The notes: generated by a model from the sequence alone, not told the origin. 64,000 nucleotides of DNA from Paraburkholderia xenovorans LB400 (GCF_000013645.1 NC_007951.1:3224001-3288000), one strand, 5' to 3'. Shown: positions 16,386 to 26,362, numbered from the stretch's first letter. Numbers and translations are program-made.

Positions 16386-17405
16386 TCAGGCGCCGTTCGG
16401 CGCCGTGACCGGCGCGCGATTGAAGAAATAGATGCCGTGCGGCGAGCGGCCCACGGCAATCGTCTGGATCAGCTTACGCGTTGTCAGGTCGATGATGCCG
16501 ACATGCTTCGCGAAGCGGAAGGTAACCCACAGATAGCGTTTGTCCGCGGAAAGTTCCATGTCGTCGGGTCCGGGCATCAAACCCGTGATGTCGCCGACGT
16601 TGGTAAGCGCGTCTTCGTCGATGATGCTGATGGTGCTCGCCACCCGGTTCGACACCGCGACATGCTTGCCGTCAGCCAGCGAGCGGAAGTTATGCGCGCC
16701 GTTGCCCGTGTGGATCGTCTTGATGACCTTCTGGTTGCGCCAGTCGACCACCGCGACGTAATCCGCGCCCGTCATGCCGACCAGCAGGTATTTGTCGCCC
16801 GGCGTCATCCACAGGCCTGCCGGCACCTTGCCGACTTTCATCTTCCACTTGACGGTCTGCGTGGCGAGATCGATCGCCGCCAGTTCGCCCGACACCTGCA
16901 ACGTGACGAAAACCGTCTTGCTGTCGGTGGTGAACGCCATGTGGCTCGGCATGACCGCGAGCGGCAGGCGCGACGCCAGCGTCATCTGGTTCTTCTGGCC
17001 GTCGTAGTGATAGATGTCGAGACGGTCCAGACGCAGGCCGGTGGTGACCAGCCATTTGCGGTCAGGCGAAAAACCGATCTGATACGGATCTTCGATATTT
17101 TCGACCCAGCGCTGCACCTGGCCGGTTTTCGGATCGACGAACATCAGATTGTTCGACACCGAATTCGCCACGATCAACGACGAATTGTCCGGCGTGGCCA
17201 TCAGATGGTGCGGTTCCTTGCCCGTGGGCACCGTGCCGACCACCTGACGGGTGGTCTCGTCGATCAGGCTCAGCGTGGCTTCGCCGGAATTGAGCACGAT
17301 CACGTTGTTGGCGTGGGCGGCCGGAGAAAAAAAACCTGCGGCGGCAACCAGCGCCGCACCCGCGGCGAACGTGGCAGTCAAGCCGGGAAGAAAAAATTTG
17401 CGCAT
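16386..17405 (-). CDS. Periplasmic YncE/YVTN-type beta-propeller protein
   Basis: 339 residues with a signal peptide ending AAGFFSPAAHA at about residue 32. The rest consists of repeated blades of about 40 residues, such as VIVLNSGEATLSLIDETTRQ, LMFVDPKTGQVQRW, ELAAIDLATQTVKWKMKVG and HVGIIDLTTRKLIQTIAVG. These are seven-bladed YVTN/lactonase-like propellers, usually binding or scaffolding proteins in the periplasm; no catalytic residues can be assigned. It is 58 bases upstream of the hydroxylase gene on the same strand and may be transcribed with it. Confidence 0.85.
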   Translation of the reverse strand: MRKFFLPGLTATFAAGAALVAAAGFFSPAAHANNVIVLNSGEATLSLIDETTRQVVGTVPTGKEPHHLMATPDNSSLIVANSVSNNLMFVDPKTGQVQRWVENIEDPYQIGFSPDRKWLVTTGLRLDRLDIYHYDGQKNQMTLASRLPLAVMPSHMAFTTDSKTVFVTLQVSGELAAIDLATQTVKWKMKVGKVPAGLWMTPGDKYLLVGMTGADYVAVVDWRNQKVIKTIHTGNGAHNFRSLADGKHVAVSNRVASTISIIDEDALTNVGDITGLMPGPDDMELSADKRYLWVTFRFAKHVGIIDLTTRKLIQTIAVGRSPHGIYFFNRAPVTAPNGA

Positions 17406-17998
17406 GAAAACTCACTTCGGAGAACAGCTGTCATTGTAGAACGTTTGCCGGGGCCAGCGGTTGACGTAGGTCGCTGTTCGCACACAAGAGAAATCAGGGG
17501 CACCATGACCTCGGGCGCCGCGTGGCTAGCGGCCCGGCGCGATCCTCGCTCACGTCGTTCTGAAACGGCTGGCAATGATCACCACGCCTGAAGTCTCGAA
17601 TCTCATTCGAGATAGGCGAAATACAAGAATACGCTCAAATTAAAAACATAATTGCCAGAATAACTGCGACCATTCTTTGTTTAATTTATTTTCCCACACC
17701 GCTGAATCGACAGTTACGCGCACAAAAAGAATTTTCCTCGCTGACTTCGGATTTGACTGATCTCTTTGCCTTTCACGGGATTGGACAATCCCGCAGCCTC
17801 ATCGCCCACGTAACCAACCCCGTGGACGCAGGCATGACGCGGGCGATTCATGCGCGCAAAAAATACCAGGGCGCCAGCAGGAAAACCGAATCCCGCGGGC
17901 GTCTTATTTTTGCGCAATTTATCAGGGCGATGAATTCTTATTAGCTCCCCGCATTGATGCGCCGTCCATTCACGCAATACCGCGGAGTTTCTAAAACA
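17406..17998. other. AT-richer intergenic region upstream of the autotransporter
   Basis: No gene is supported in these 593 bases. The part around 17590-17710 is strikingly AT-rich for this genome (AAATTAAAAACATAATTGCC, TTTGTTTAATTTATTTTCCC). It would be a natural place for an autotransporter promoter or for silencing by an H-NS-like protein. Small open frames at 17753-17944 (+) and at 17714-18289 (-) lack a ribosome binding site and family resemblance. Confidence 0.6.
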
Positions 17999-20431
17999 AT
18001 GTATTTCAATCACCCATTGGTCTGGTGTAAAGCGACGGAAACGTGGCTGGCGGAAGCGGCGCCGGCAGAATTGAAAACAAGGCGAACGGCGGGTCGCAGG
18101 AAAGCCATCGCGCGGGCGGTGCTGACGCTGGCGGTGTTGGCGGCGGCCGCACCCGCGGCCCATGCCACCATCTATTTCGCCGCGGCTCCGTTCAATCCTG
18201 CTACGGACGCGAATGCCACGGCTACAGGCCGCGGCTCGATTGCAGAGGGTATCGGCGCACAGGCGGCGGGCGATTATTCCATTGCGCACGGCATGCAGGC
18301 GCTCGCCTCAGGCGTCCATGCGATAGCACTCGGCATGAACGCGCAAGCGCTGAGCGAAAGCTCGATTGCAACGGGTTTTCAGGCCACGGCGGCAGGCACC
18401 TTCTCGATTGCGACGGGCGTGCAGTCGAACGCGCAGGCCTTCGGCTCGATTGCGACAGGCGTGCAGGCGACCGCGCTGGGCGACAGAGCGACCGCGACAG
18501 GCCTTCAGTCCGACGCCGAAGGCGACAATGCGGTCGCGACCGGCGCGCAGGCAAGGGCGATCGGCACGAGTTCGGTCGCGATCGGCTACCTGTCGAGCGC
18601 GCTCGGCACCGGCGCCTTCGCGGGCGGCAATCTGGCCCTTGCGGCGGCCGACTACAGCACCGCGATCGGCAATCGGGCCTTCGCGAACGGCGTGGGAGCA
18701 ATGGCATTGGGGGCATTCGCACAGGCCACCCTCGACAACGGCACGGCTCTCGGTGCCAATTCCGCGGCCACGGGAACCGACGCCACCGCGCTCGGCGCGT
18801 ATGCATCCGCAGCGTCGGCGGGCAGCATCGCTGTCGGTTACGCCGCCGTCGCCAACAACGCCGACTCGCTTGCGATCGGCCGTGACGCCAACGCATCCGC
18901 TGACGGTTCGGTTGCCTTGGGCCAGGGTTCGGTGGCTGACCGCGCCAATACCGTCTCTGTCGGCTCCGCGGGCCACGAGCGTCAGGTCACGAACGTCGCA
19001 GCCGGCACTGAGGCGACCGACGCCGTCAACCTGAGCCAGTTGCAGGCTGTTAGCACAAACGCTTCGCGCTATGTCAAGGCGAACGGCCTGAACGACGGAA
19101 CCGACGACGCATCGGCCACCGGCGCCAACGCGGTCGCCATCGGCAGCTCGGGGCTCGCTGCGGGACAAGCGAGCGTTGCCGTCGGCACGGGTTCGCAGGC
19201 GAACGGCAACTTCAGTACGGCGGTTGGCGGCTTCGCGATCGCTCAGGCGGACGGTTCCACCGCCGTTGGCTATCAGGCGGGCGCAATCGCCGCCAACTCC
19301 ACCGCGCTCGGTTATCAGGCCGGCGCCGGTGCTGCGAATTCCACCGCGCTCGGCAGTCAGGCGAACGCGGTGGCCGCCAACTCAGTCGCACTCGGCCAGG
19401 GCTCGGTGGCCAACCGCGCGAACACCGTCTCCGTGGGCTCCGCCGGCAAAGAACGCGCGATTACGAACGTCGCGGCCGGTGCCGCCGATACCGACGCCGT
19501 CAACGTCGCGCAGTTGAAAGCCGTGAGCGCCCAAGGCGCGGCGACCGCCGCGAAACTCGACGGCGCGGTCATGTACGACCGGAACGCCGACGGCAGCGTG
19601 AACCGCAACAGCGTCACGCTTGGCGGCGACAACACGGGCGGCGGCACCGTCATCCCCAGCTTCGCCGCCGGTCTGAACGCGGCGAGCGGCGGCACCATGA
19701 TTCACAACCTCGCAGCCGGCGTCGCCGGAACCGATGCGGTCAACGTGGATCAGTTGAACGAGGCCATCGCCGGCGCCGTCAACAACGCTGCGGTCGATGC
19801 GGCCGATCCGTTCTTCAGCGCACAAGGCAATCGCGATACCGAAGCCGCCGTGTCATCCGGCACGCACGCCGTCGCGATGGGCGCCAGCGCGCAGGCCACC
19901 GGCGTCAACGCCATCGCCATCGGCGCGGGTTCGCTTGCCGGCGGCAACAACGCCACCGCGCTCGGCGCGGCGGCGAATGCCGGCGCCGACAACTCGGTCG
20001 CGTTGGGCCAGGGCTCGATCGCGGATCGGGCGAACACGGTATCGGTCGGCGCGGCGGGTCAGGAACGCCAGATCACCAATGTGGCAGCCGGCGTGCAAGG
20101 CACCGACGCCGTCAACGTCAACCAGTTGCAGCAAAGCGTCAGCGGTGCGCTCAGCCAGGCGAACAGCTATACCGACGACCAGATCCGCTCCGCCCGCCGC
20201 GACTCATATGGCGGCACGGCATCCGCAATGGCGATGGCCGGTTTGCCGCAGGCGGTCCTGCCGGGTCACGGCATGGTCGCGATGGCCGGCGGCACGTATG
20301 CCGGCCAGTCGGCATTCGCCATCGGCGTGTCGCAGCTATCGGAAACGGGCAAGTGGGTCTACAAGCTGCAAGGCACCACGGATTCGCGCGGCCAGTTCGG
20401 CGCGTCGATCGGTGCCGGCATGCACTGGTAA
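17999..20431 (+). CDS. Trimeric autotransporter adhesin (YadA/Hia type)
   Basis: 810 residues. The N-terminus from the ATG at 17999 (GGAG about 13 bases upstream) is an extended signal peptide region with the W-x(2)-AT-x-TW pattern, then a hydrophobic core ending PAAHA. The passenger is a left-handed beta-roll of about 14-residue repeats (AIGxxAxAxGxxSxAxG) interrupted by neck/stalk motifs: ALGQGSVADRANTVSVG then TNVAAGTEATDAVN, seen three times. The last 90 or so residues, from QANSYTDDQIRS to ASIGAGMHW, are the YadA membrane anchor. Three copies form an outer-membrane adhesin that binds host, plant or abiotic surfaces. Strong internal DNA repetition makes length variation likely. Confidence 0.94.
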   Translation: MYFNHPLVWCKATETWLAEAAPAELKTRRTAGRRKAIARAVLTLAVLAAAAPAAHATIYFAAAPFNPATDANATATGRGSIAEGIGAQAAGDYSIAHGMQALASGVHAIALGMNAQALSESSIATGFQATAAGTFSIATGVQSNAQAFGSIATGVQATALGDRATATGLQSDAEGDNAVATGAQARAIGTSSVAIGYLSSALGTGAFAGGNLALAAADYSTAIGNRAFANGVGAMALGAFAQATLDNGTALGANSAATGTDATALGAYASAASAGSIAVGYAAVANNADSLAIGRDANASADGSVALGQGSVADRANTVSVGSAGHERQVTNVAAGTEATDAVNLSQLQAVSTNASRYVKANGLNDGTDDASATGANAVAIGSSGLAAGQASVAVGTGSQANGNFSTAVGGFAIAQADGSTAVGYQAGAIAANSTALGYQAGAGAANSTALGSQANAVAANSVALGQGSVANRANTVSVGSAGKERAITNVAAGAADTDAVNVAQLKAVSAQGAATAAKLDGAVMYDRNADGSVNRNSVTLGGDNTGGGTVIPSFAAGLNAASGGTMIHNLAAGVAGTDAVNVDQLNEAIAGAVNNAAVDAADPFFSAQGNRDTEAAVSSGTHAVAMGASAQATGVNAIAIGAGSLAGGNNATALGAAANAGADNSVALGQGSIADRANTVSVGAAGQERQITNVAAGVQGTDAVNVNQLQQSVSGALSQANSYTDDQIRSARRDSYGGTASAMAMAGLPQAVLPGHGMVAMAGGTYAGQSAFAIGVSQLSETGKWVYKLQGTTDSRGQFGASIGAGMHW

Positions 20432-20545
20432 GCCGAACCAGGCCGAACTGACACGACGAGCCCGGGCCAAAGCCGCCCCTGCCGTGGCCCGGGTATCGGT
20501 GAAGCGAGTGTCCCGGGCGCGGGTCCGAAAAAGGCCCACGTCTTT

Positions 20546-20592
20546 CGCGCGCGGCGTCATTCTCACGAGGCATGGCGTCGCGCGCTTTTTTT
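20546..20592 (+). terminator. Terminator of the autotransporter gene
   Basis: GCGCGCGGCG pairs with CGTCGCGCGC (one G-T pair) across a 19-base loop and is followed by a run of seven T. It lies about 115 bases after the stop codon. Confidence 0.75.
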
Positions 20593-20663
20593 ATCCGCGC
20601 GGGTGAGAGAGCGTGTTTGCGCGCCGCGCGAGCCAATCCGCTCGCCACGGCGATCAGCGGCGA

Positions 20664-23600
20664 TCAGCGCTGCATCGACTCCCACACCTTGTAGAGGCGC
20701 TTCACCGAAACCGGCATCGGCGTGCGCAATTCCTGCGCGAACAGCGAGATCCGCAGTTCCTCCAGCAGCCAGCGGAATTCCGACAGGCGCGGATCCAGCA
20801 CGCCGCCGCGCTGCGCCACCGCGCGCTGATAGTTCTGGAGCAGCGGCTGGAACTCGGCGAATTGCCGGGCGTCGCGTGCAGGGTCGGCCTTCAGCTTGTC
20901 GATGCGCAGCGCGATCCCTTTCAGATAGCGCGGGAAATGCGCCAGTTGCGGGTACGGCGTGTCGACCACGAAGCGCTTGCCGATCAGCCCGTCGAGCTGA
21001 TTCTGCAGGTCCGCATGCGCCGCCGTGAACGACTTCGCCTGCACCAGCTTTTTCGTCACGCTCGCGTATTCGCCGAGAATCTGCCCGACCAGCCGGGCGA
21101 TTTCCTGGGCCAGCAACGTCAGGCGGCTGCGGCCCTCGTCGCGGCGCGTGTGGAAACCGGCGTCGTCGTCGGGTAGCGGGTCTTGCAGACAGGCGCGGTC
21201 GAGCGCGGTATCGATCAGTTGATCGCGCAACTCTTCCTGGGTGCCGCGCGGCATGAACTGCATTGCCATTTCGCGCAAGCCCGGCAGATTCTTTTCCAGA
21301 TACTTGATCGGCTCCTTCAACTGCAACGCGAACAGCCGGCGCAATCCCGCGCGATGAATCCGCGCGGCTTCGTCGGGCGAATCGAACACCTCCACGTCGC
21401 AATGCGTGCCGCGATCCACGAGCGCCGGATAACCGAACAGCGTCTGGCCGCCACGACGGATTTCAAGCAGCTCGGGGAGCTTGCCGAAGTTCCACGTCGT
21501 CAGCTTTTCATACAATGCGGTGCCCTGCGCGCCGGCTTGCGGCGCGCTCTGCGGACCCGGCAGCGCAGCACCGCCCTTGCCTCGCTGCGCCGCTGCGCCT
21601 GCCTGGCCGGACGCCTGCGACGGCGTTGCGACACCACCGCCGCCCGCGTCCGCCAACGCCGCGCCCGCCGCGCTCGACGCGATCTTCTGAAAATGCTGCT
21701 GCGCCTGGCCGCCGAGTTCGGCGCGCAGTTGTGAGAGATTGCGGCCCATCGCGAGCTGACGCCCATGCTCGTCGACGATCTTGAAGTTCATGAACAGATG
21801 CGGCGGCAGCGTTTCGAGCTTGAAGTCCGACTGCTTCATCGCGACCTGGGTCTGCTCGCGAATATCGGCGATCAGCGACTCGAGCAAACCGCCCGCGCCG
21901 AAGCGCGCACCGCCATGCCGGTCGACGAAACCCGCCGCATACTCCGGCACCGGCACGCAGTGACGGCGCAGCTTTTGCGGCAAGGACTTCAGCAGCAGTT
22001 GCGTCTTCTCCTTCAGCATGCCGGGCACGAGCCATTCGCAGCGCCGCGCGTCGACCTGATTCAGCGCATACAGCGGCACGCCGAGCGTCACGCCGTCGCG
22101 CGGCGAGCCCGGCTCGAAGTGATACGTGAGCGCCATGTCGACGCCCGCCATCGTCATGCGTTTCGGGAACAGGTCGGTCGTCACGCCGGCGGCTTCGTGC
22201 CGCATCAGATCGTCGCGCGACAGATACAGCAGGCGCAGCCTGTCTTCCGGCTGGCCGCTCTTTTTCACCTCGTCGCGATACCAGCGCTCGAACGACGCGC
22301 CGGTATAAATGCCCTTCGGCAGCGCCTGATCGTAGTACGCAAAAATCAGCTCGTCGTCGACTAGCACGTCCTGGCGGCGCGACTTGTGTTCGAGTTGTTC
22401 GATATCGGCAAGCAGCTTGCGGTTGTGCGCGAAGAACGCGAGCTTGGTATCGAACTCGCCTTCCACCAGCGCACCGCGAATGAACAGCTCGCGGGCGCGC
22501 GCCGGATCCTGCTTGCCGAAGCTCACGCGCCGCCGGTGATAGATCGGCAGACCGTACAGCACCGCGCGCTCGAATGCCGACACCTGCGCCGCGCGCTTCT
22601 CCCAATGCGGCTCGGAAAGCGACTTCTTCAACAGATGCGGGCCGATCTTCTCGATCCATTCCGGCTCGATCTTCGCGATGCAGCGCGCGTACAGCCGGCT
22701 CGTCTCGACCAGTTCGGCGGCCATCACCCACTTGCCGGCTTTCTTCACCAGCGCCGAGCCCGGCCACAGATAAAATTTGATGCCGCGCGCGCCGAGGTAA
22801 TACGGTTCGTCGTCGGCCTTCAGGCCGATATTGCCGAGCAAACCCGTCAGCAGCGCGAGATGGATCTGCTCGAAAGTCGCTTCCGCTTCGTTCAAACGCC
22901 AGCCATGTTCACGCACCACCGTCAGCAGTTGCGAATGCACATCGCGCCATTCGCGCAGACGCAGTTGCGACAGGAAGTTCTTGCGGCATTCCTCGTGCAA
23001 CTGCCTGTTCGATTTCTTGTGCGTGATCGCTTCTTCGAACCAGTTCCAGATTTTCAGCCATTGCAGGAATTCCGAGCGCTCGTCGGCGAACCGGCGATGC
23101 GCCTGATCGGCCTGCTCCTGCGCCTCGATCGGCCGGTCGCGCGGATCCTGCACGGACAACGCGCTCGCGATGATCAACACTTCCTTCAGCGCCTGCTGGT
23201 CGCGCGCGGCCAGAATCATCCGGCCGACGCGCGGATCGAGCGGCAGGCGCGCGAGTTCGCGGCCGAGCGGCGTGAGCTGGTTGTCGTCGTCGACGGCGCC
23301 GAGTTCGTTGAGCAACTGATAGCCGTCGGCGATCGCGCGGCCCGGCGGCGGCTCGATGAACGGGAACGTTTCGATCGCCGTCAGATGCAGCGACTTCATG
23401 CGCAGAATCACCGAGGCCAGCGACGAACGCAGAATCTCCGGATCGGTAAAACGCACGCGGCCCTGGTAATCGCTCTCCTCGTAGAGGCGAATGCAGATGC
23501 CGTCGGCGACCCGGCCGCAACGGCCGGCCCGCTGGTTGGCTGCGGCCTGCGAAATCGACTCGACCTGCAACTGCTCGACCTTGTTGCGATACGAGTAGCG

Positions 23601-24950
23601 CTTCACGCGCGCAAGTCCGGTATCGACCACGTAGCGAATGCCCGGCACCGTCAGCGAGGTTTCGGCGACGTTAGTCGCGAGCACGATGCGCCGCGCGTTC
23701 GAGGTGCGGAACACGCGCTCCTGTTCGGCCGCGGAAAGACGGGCGAACAGCGGCAGAATTTCCGTGTGCGGCGGATGGTGCTTGCGCAGCGCCTCGGCGG
23801 CGTCGCGGATTTCGCGCTCGCCGGGCAGGAACACGAGCACGTCGCCCGGACCTTCACGGCACAGTTCGTCGACGGCGTCGACGATGGCTTCCATCAGATC
23901 GCGATCGGTTTCGCGCTGGGTTTTCGGCCGGTCGCCGCCGCGTTGCGCAGCAGGCCCATCACCTTGCGCCGCTTTCACGGCGGGGCTGTCTTCCGCGACG
24001 GGCCGGTAGCGCACCTCGACCGGATAAAGCCGGCCGCTCACCTCGATCACCGGCGCGGGCTTGTCTTCGCTGCCGAAGTGACGCGCGAAACGGTCCGCGT
24101 CGATTGTCGCGGAGGTCACGATCAACTTCAGATCGGGACGCTTGACGAGAATTTCCTTCAGATAGCCGAGCAGAAAGTCGATGTTCAGACTGCGCTCGTG
24201 CGCCTCGTCGATGATCAGCGTGTCATACGCTTTCAGCAGCGGATCGGTTTGCGTTTCGGCGAGCAGGATACCGTCGGTCATCAGCTTGACCGATGCACCC
24301 GGCGACAGATTGTCGGTAAAGCGCACCTTGTAGCCGACCACTTCGCCAAACGGCGTGCCGAGCTCTTCGGCAATGCGGCGGCCCGTCGCCGACGCGGCGA
24401 TCCGGCGCGGCTGCGTGTGGCCGATCAGACCGGAGCCGCCCGCGCCGAGCCCGCGGCCCAGTTCGAGGCAGATTTTCGGCAACTGGGTGGTTTTACCGGA
24501 GCCGGTCTCGCCGCAGACGATCACCACCTGATTCTGTACGATGGCTCTCGCGATTTCCTCGCGGCGGCCCGAAACGGGCAACGCTTCCGGATAGGTAATC
24601 GGCGGAATCGGATTGGGCTCGACGAGACGCGGGGCGCGCGGCGCGCGTGGCGGACGCGGCGACTGCGGCGACTGCGGCGGCTGCGGTTCGCGGCGGTTCG
24701 CGCCGCGCTCGGCGTCGCCTGCTCCCGGCGATTTTTTCGCCGGCGCGCCGCCGGACTCGCGGCGCGGATTATTTCTCTGCGCCGAGGCCGGCGCATTTTC
24801 CGCGGCGCGCCGCGGCTCGCGCGCCGTTTGCGGCGCGTTGCGTTCGGCGTCCTGCGCATTGCGGCGCTTCGCTTCGCCGGCCTTTGCCTGATCGGCGGCC
24901 GGCGCCGGATTCTCGTTCGCCGCAGCGGGACTTTTGGGTACATTCGACAT
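20664..24950 (-). CDS. hrpA: ATP-dependent RNA helicase HrpA
   Basis: 1428 residues, longer than the roughly 1300 of E. coli HrpA. The DEAH-box core has Walker A GETGSGKT (147-154), DEAH (248-251), SATID and the QRAGRCGR motif. It is followed by the helicase-associated and OB-fold regions and a long C-terminal domain of unknown function typical of HrpA. The first 110 residues are an Ala/Pro/Arg-rich low-complexity extension. HrpA acts on mRNA and on stalled ribosomes. The start codon lies eight bases after a perfect TATAAT on this strand, so the message may begin at the AUG itself. It is divergent from argA. Confidence 0.95.
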   Translation of the reverse strand: MSNVPKSPAAANENPAPAADQAKAGEAKRRNAQDAERNAPQTAREPRRAAENAPASAQRNNPRRESGGAPAKKSPGAGDAERGANRREPQPPQSPQSPRPPRAPRAPRLVEPNPIPPITYPEALPVSGRREEIARAIVQNQVVIVCGETGSGKTTQLPKICLELGRGLGAGGSGLIGHTQPRRIAASATGRRIAEELGTPFGEVVGYKVRFTDNLSPGASVKLMTDGILLAETQTDPLLKAYDTLIIDEAHERSLNIDFLLGYLKEILVKRPDLKLIVTSATIDADRFARHFGSEDKPAPVIEVSGRLYPVEVRYRPVAEDSPAVKAAQGDGPAAQRGGDRPKTQRETDRDLMEAIVDAVDELCREGPGDVLVFLPGEREIRDAAEALRKHHPPHTEILPLFARLSAAEQERVFRTSNARRIVLATNVAETSLTVPGIRYVVDTGLARVKRYSYRNKVEQLQVESISQAAANQRAGRCGRVADGICIRLYEESDYQGRVRFTDPEILRSSLASVILRMKSLHLTAIETFPFIEPPPGRAIADGYQLLNELGAVDDDNQLTPLGRELARLPLDPRVGRMILAARDQQALKEVLIIASALSVQDPRDRPIEAQEQADQAHRRFADERSEFLQWLKIWNWFEEAITHKKSNRQLHEECRKNFLSQLRLREWRDVHSQLLTVVREHGWRLNEAEATFEQIHLALLTGLLGNIGLKADDEPYYLGARGIKFYLWPGSALVKKAGKWVMAAELVETSRLYARCIAKIEPEWIEKIGPHLLKKSLSEPHWEKRAAQVSAFERAVLYGLPIYHRRRVSFGKQDPARARELFIRGALVEGEFDTKLAFFAHNRKLLADIEQLEHKSRRQDVLVDDELIFAYYDQALPKGIYTGASFERWYRDEVKKSGQPEDRLRLLYLSRDDLMRHEAAGVTTDLFPKRMTMAGVDMALTYHFEPGSPRDGVTLGVPLYALNQVDARRCEWLVPGMLKEKTQLLLKSLPQKLRRHCVPVPEYAAGFVDRHGGARFGAGGLLESLIADIREQTQVAMKQSDFKLETLPPHLFMNFKIVDEHGRQLAMGRNLSQLRAELGGQAQQHFQKIASSAAGAALADAGGGGVATPSQASGQAGAAAQRGKGGAALPGPQSAPQAGAQGTALYEKLTTWNFGKLPELLEIRRGGQTLFGYPALVDRGTHCDVEVFDSPDEAARIHRAGLRRLFALQLKEPIKYLEKNLPGLREMAMQFMPRGTQEELRDQLIDTALDRACLQDPLPDDDAGFHTRRDEGRSRLTLLAQEIARLVGQILGEYASVTKKLVQAKSFTAAHADLQNQLDGLIGKRFVVDTPYPQLAHFPRYLKGIALRIDKLKADPARDARQFAEFQPLLQNYQRAVAQRGGVLDPRLSEFRWLLEELRISLFAQELRTPMPVSVKRLYKVWESMQR

Positions 24951-24958
24951 GGGGGCGC

Positions 24959-24966
24959 ATTATAAT
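24959..24966. promoter_or_regulatory. Shared palindromic -10 box for hrpA and argA
   Basis: ATTATAAT is its own reverse complement, so a perfect TATAAT is presented on both strands. The argA ATG starts 8 bases after the + strand TATAAT, and the hrpA ATG starts 9 bases after the minus strand one. That is where transcription would normally begin. Only weak -35 elements are visible (TTGGGA-like on the minus strand). Both messages would be leaderless if this box is used. Confidence 0.65.
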
Positions 24967-24973
24967 CCCCGGC

Positions 24974-26362
24974 ATGAATTCCCAAACCGACCTCGTCCCC
25001 GCGCCCGCGAGCGCTCCGGCCCCCGCCGCAGCAACGGAAAACCTCGCACAGCACGCGCAATTCGTCGACTGGATGCGCTCAGTCGCCCCTTACATCCATG
25101 CGTTCCGTAACAAGACGTTCGTCGTCGGTTTCGGCGGCGAGGTGGTGCATCAGGGGCTCCTGAATGCGCTCGTGTCCGATATCGCGCTGTTGCAGGCAAT
25201 GGGCATCCAGATCGTGCTGGTGCACGGCTCGCGGCCGCAGGTCGAAGAGCAGATGAGCCTGCACGGCGTGGAATCCGAGTTTTCGCACGGCATGCGCATT
25301 ACCGACGCGCGCGCTTTGGAGTCCGCGAAAGAAGCGGCCGGCGAAGTACGTCTGGATATCGAGGCCGCGATCAGCCAGGGGTTGCCGAACACGCCAATGG
25401 CGCACGCGCACATCAGCGTGGTGTCGGGCAACTTCGTGACGGCGCGGCCGGTCGGCATTCTCGACGGGGTCGATTTCGCCCACACCGGCGTGGTGCGCAA
25501 GATCGACGCCGATTCGATCCGCCATTCGCTGGCAAGCCGCAAGCTGGTGCTGCTCTCGCCGCTCGGCTTCTCGCCCACCGGCGAGGCCTTCAATCTGGCT
25601 ATGGAAGACGTGGCGTCCGCCGCGGCAATCGCGCTGCGCGCCGACAAGATCGTGTTCCTGACCGAAACGCCGGGCCTGATGCAAGCCGGCGAAGACGGTC
25701 CCGAACTGGTGCGCGAACTGTCGCTCGACGACGCCTACAAGCTGCATGAAAGCGGCGAAGTCACCGGCGACGCCGGCTTCTACCTGAAACACTCGATCCG
25801 CGCCTGCCGCGGCGGCGTCGCGCGGGCGCACATCATCCCTTACGCGCTCGACGGCAGCCTGCTGCTCGAGCTGTTCCTGCACGACGGCGTGGGCACGATG
25901 ATCTCGTACGAGAATCTCGAAAGCCTGCGCGAAGCCACGCCGGACGACGTCGGCGGCATTCTGGCGCTGATCGAGCCGCTCGAATCGGACGGCACGCTGG
26001 TGCGGCGCGGGCGTCACCAGATCGAACGCGACATCGACCATTTCTCGGTGATCGAGCACGATGGCGTGCTGTTCGGCTGCGCGGCGCTGTATCCGTACAC
26101 GCAGGAGCGCATCGGCGAAATGGCGTGCCTGACGGTCGCCCCCGAAGCGCAAGGCACCGGCGACGGCGAGCGGCTGTTGAAGCGCATCGAGCAGCGCGCG
26201 CGGGCGCGCGGCCTGACGCGCATTTTCGTGCTCACCACGCGTACCGAACACTGGTTTCTCAAACGCGGCTTCGTCAAGGTCACGGTCGACGACCTGCCCG
26301 AAGACCGCCGCAGACTCTATAACTGGCAGCGCAAGTCGCTCGTGCTGATGAAACAGCTCTGA
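24974..26362 (+). CDS. argA: N-acetylglutamate synthase
   Basis: 462 residues. An N-terminal amino-acid-kinase-fold domain (about 35-300, with GFGGEVVHQG and VLVHGSRPQVEEQM) is followed by a GNAT acetyltransferase domain (about 310-455, with LTVAPEAQGTGDGERLL as the acetyl-CoA loop). This is the classic ArgA layout that catalyses the first step of arginine synthesis from glutamate and acetyl-CoA, with arginine feedback through the kinase-fold domain. The start chosen gives MNSQTDLVP; no Shine-Dalgarno sequence precedes it, which fits a leaderless message from the adjacent -10 box. The N-terminal 20 residues are Ala/Pro-rich. Confidence 0.95.
   Translation: MNSQTDLVPAPASAPAPAAATENLAQHAQFVDWMRSVAPYIHAFRNKTFVVGFGGEVVHQGLLNALVSDIALLQAMGIQIVLVHGSRPQVEEQMSLHGVESEFSHGMRITDARALESAKEAAGEVRLDIEAAISQGLPNTPMAHAHISVVSGNFVTARPVGILDGVDFAHTGVVRKIDADSIRHSLASRKLVLLSPLGFSPTGEAFNLAMEDVASAAAIALRADKIVFLTETPGLMQAGEDGPELVRELSLDDAYKLHESGEVTGDAGFYLKHSIRACRGGVARAHIIPYALDGSLLLELFLHDGVGTMISYENLESLREATPDDVGGILALIEPLESDGTLVRRGRHQIERDIDHFSVIEHDGVLFGCAALYPYTQERIGEMACLTVAPEAQGTGDGERLLKRIEQRARARGLTRIFVLTTRTEHWFLKRGFVKVTVDDLPEDRRRLYNWQRKSLVLMKQL

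Noticed and set aside
17714..18289. 191-codon minus-strand frame upstream of the autotransporter
   Set aside because: It overlaps the autotransporter signal region, lacks a ribosome binding site and has an arginine-rich shadow composition.
22386..24965. An 859-codon open frame on the + strand
   Set aside because: It is antisense to hrpA, whose frame has full helicase motifs. The + frame is Arg/His/Gln-rich with no domain, a usual artefact of GC-rich DNA.
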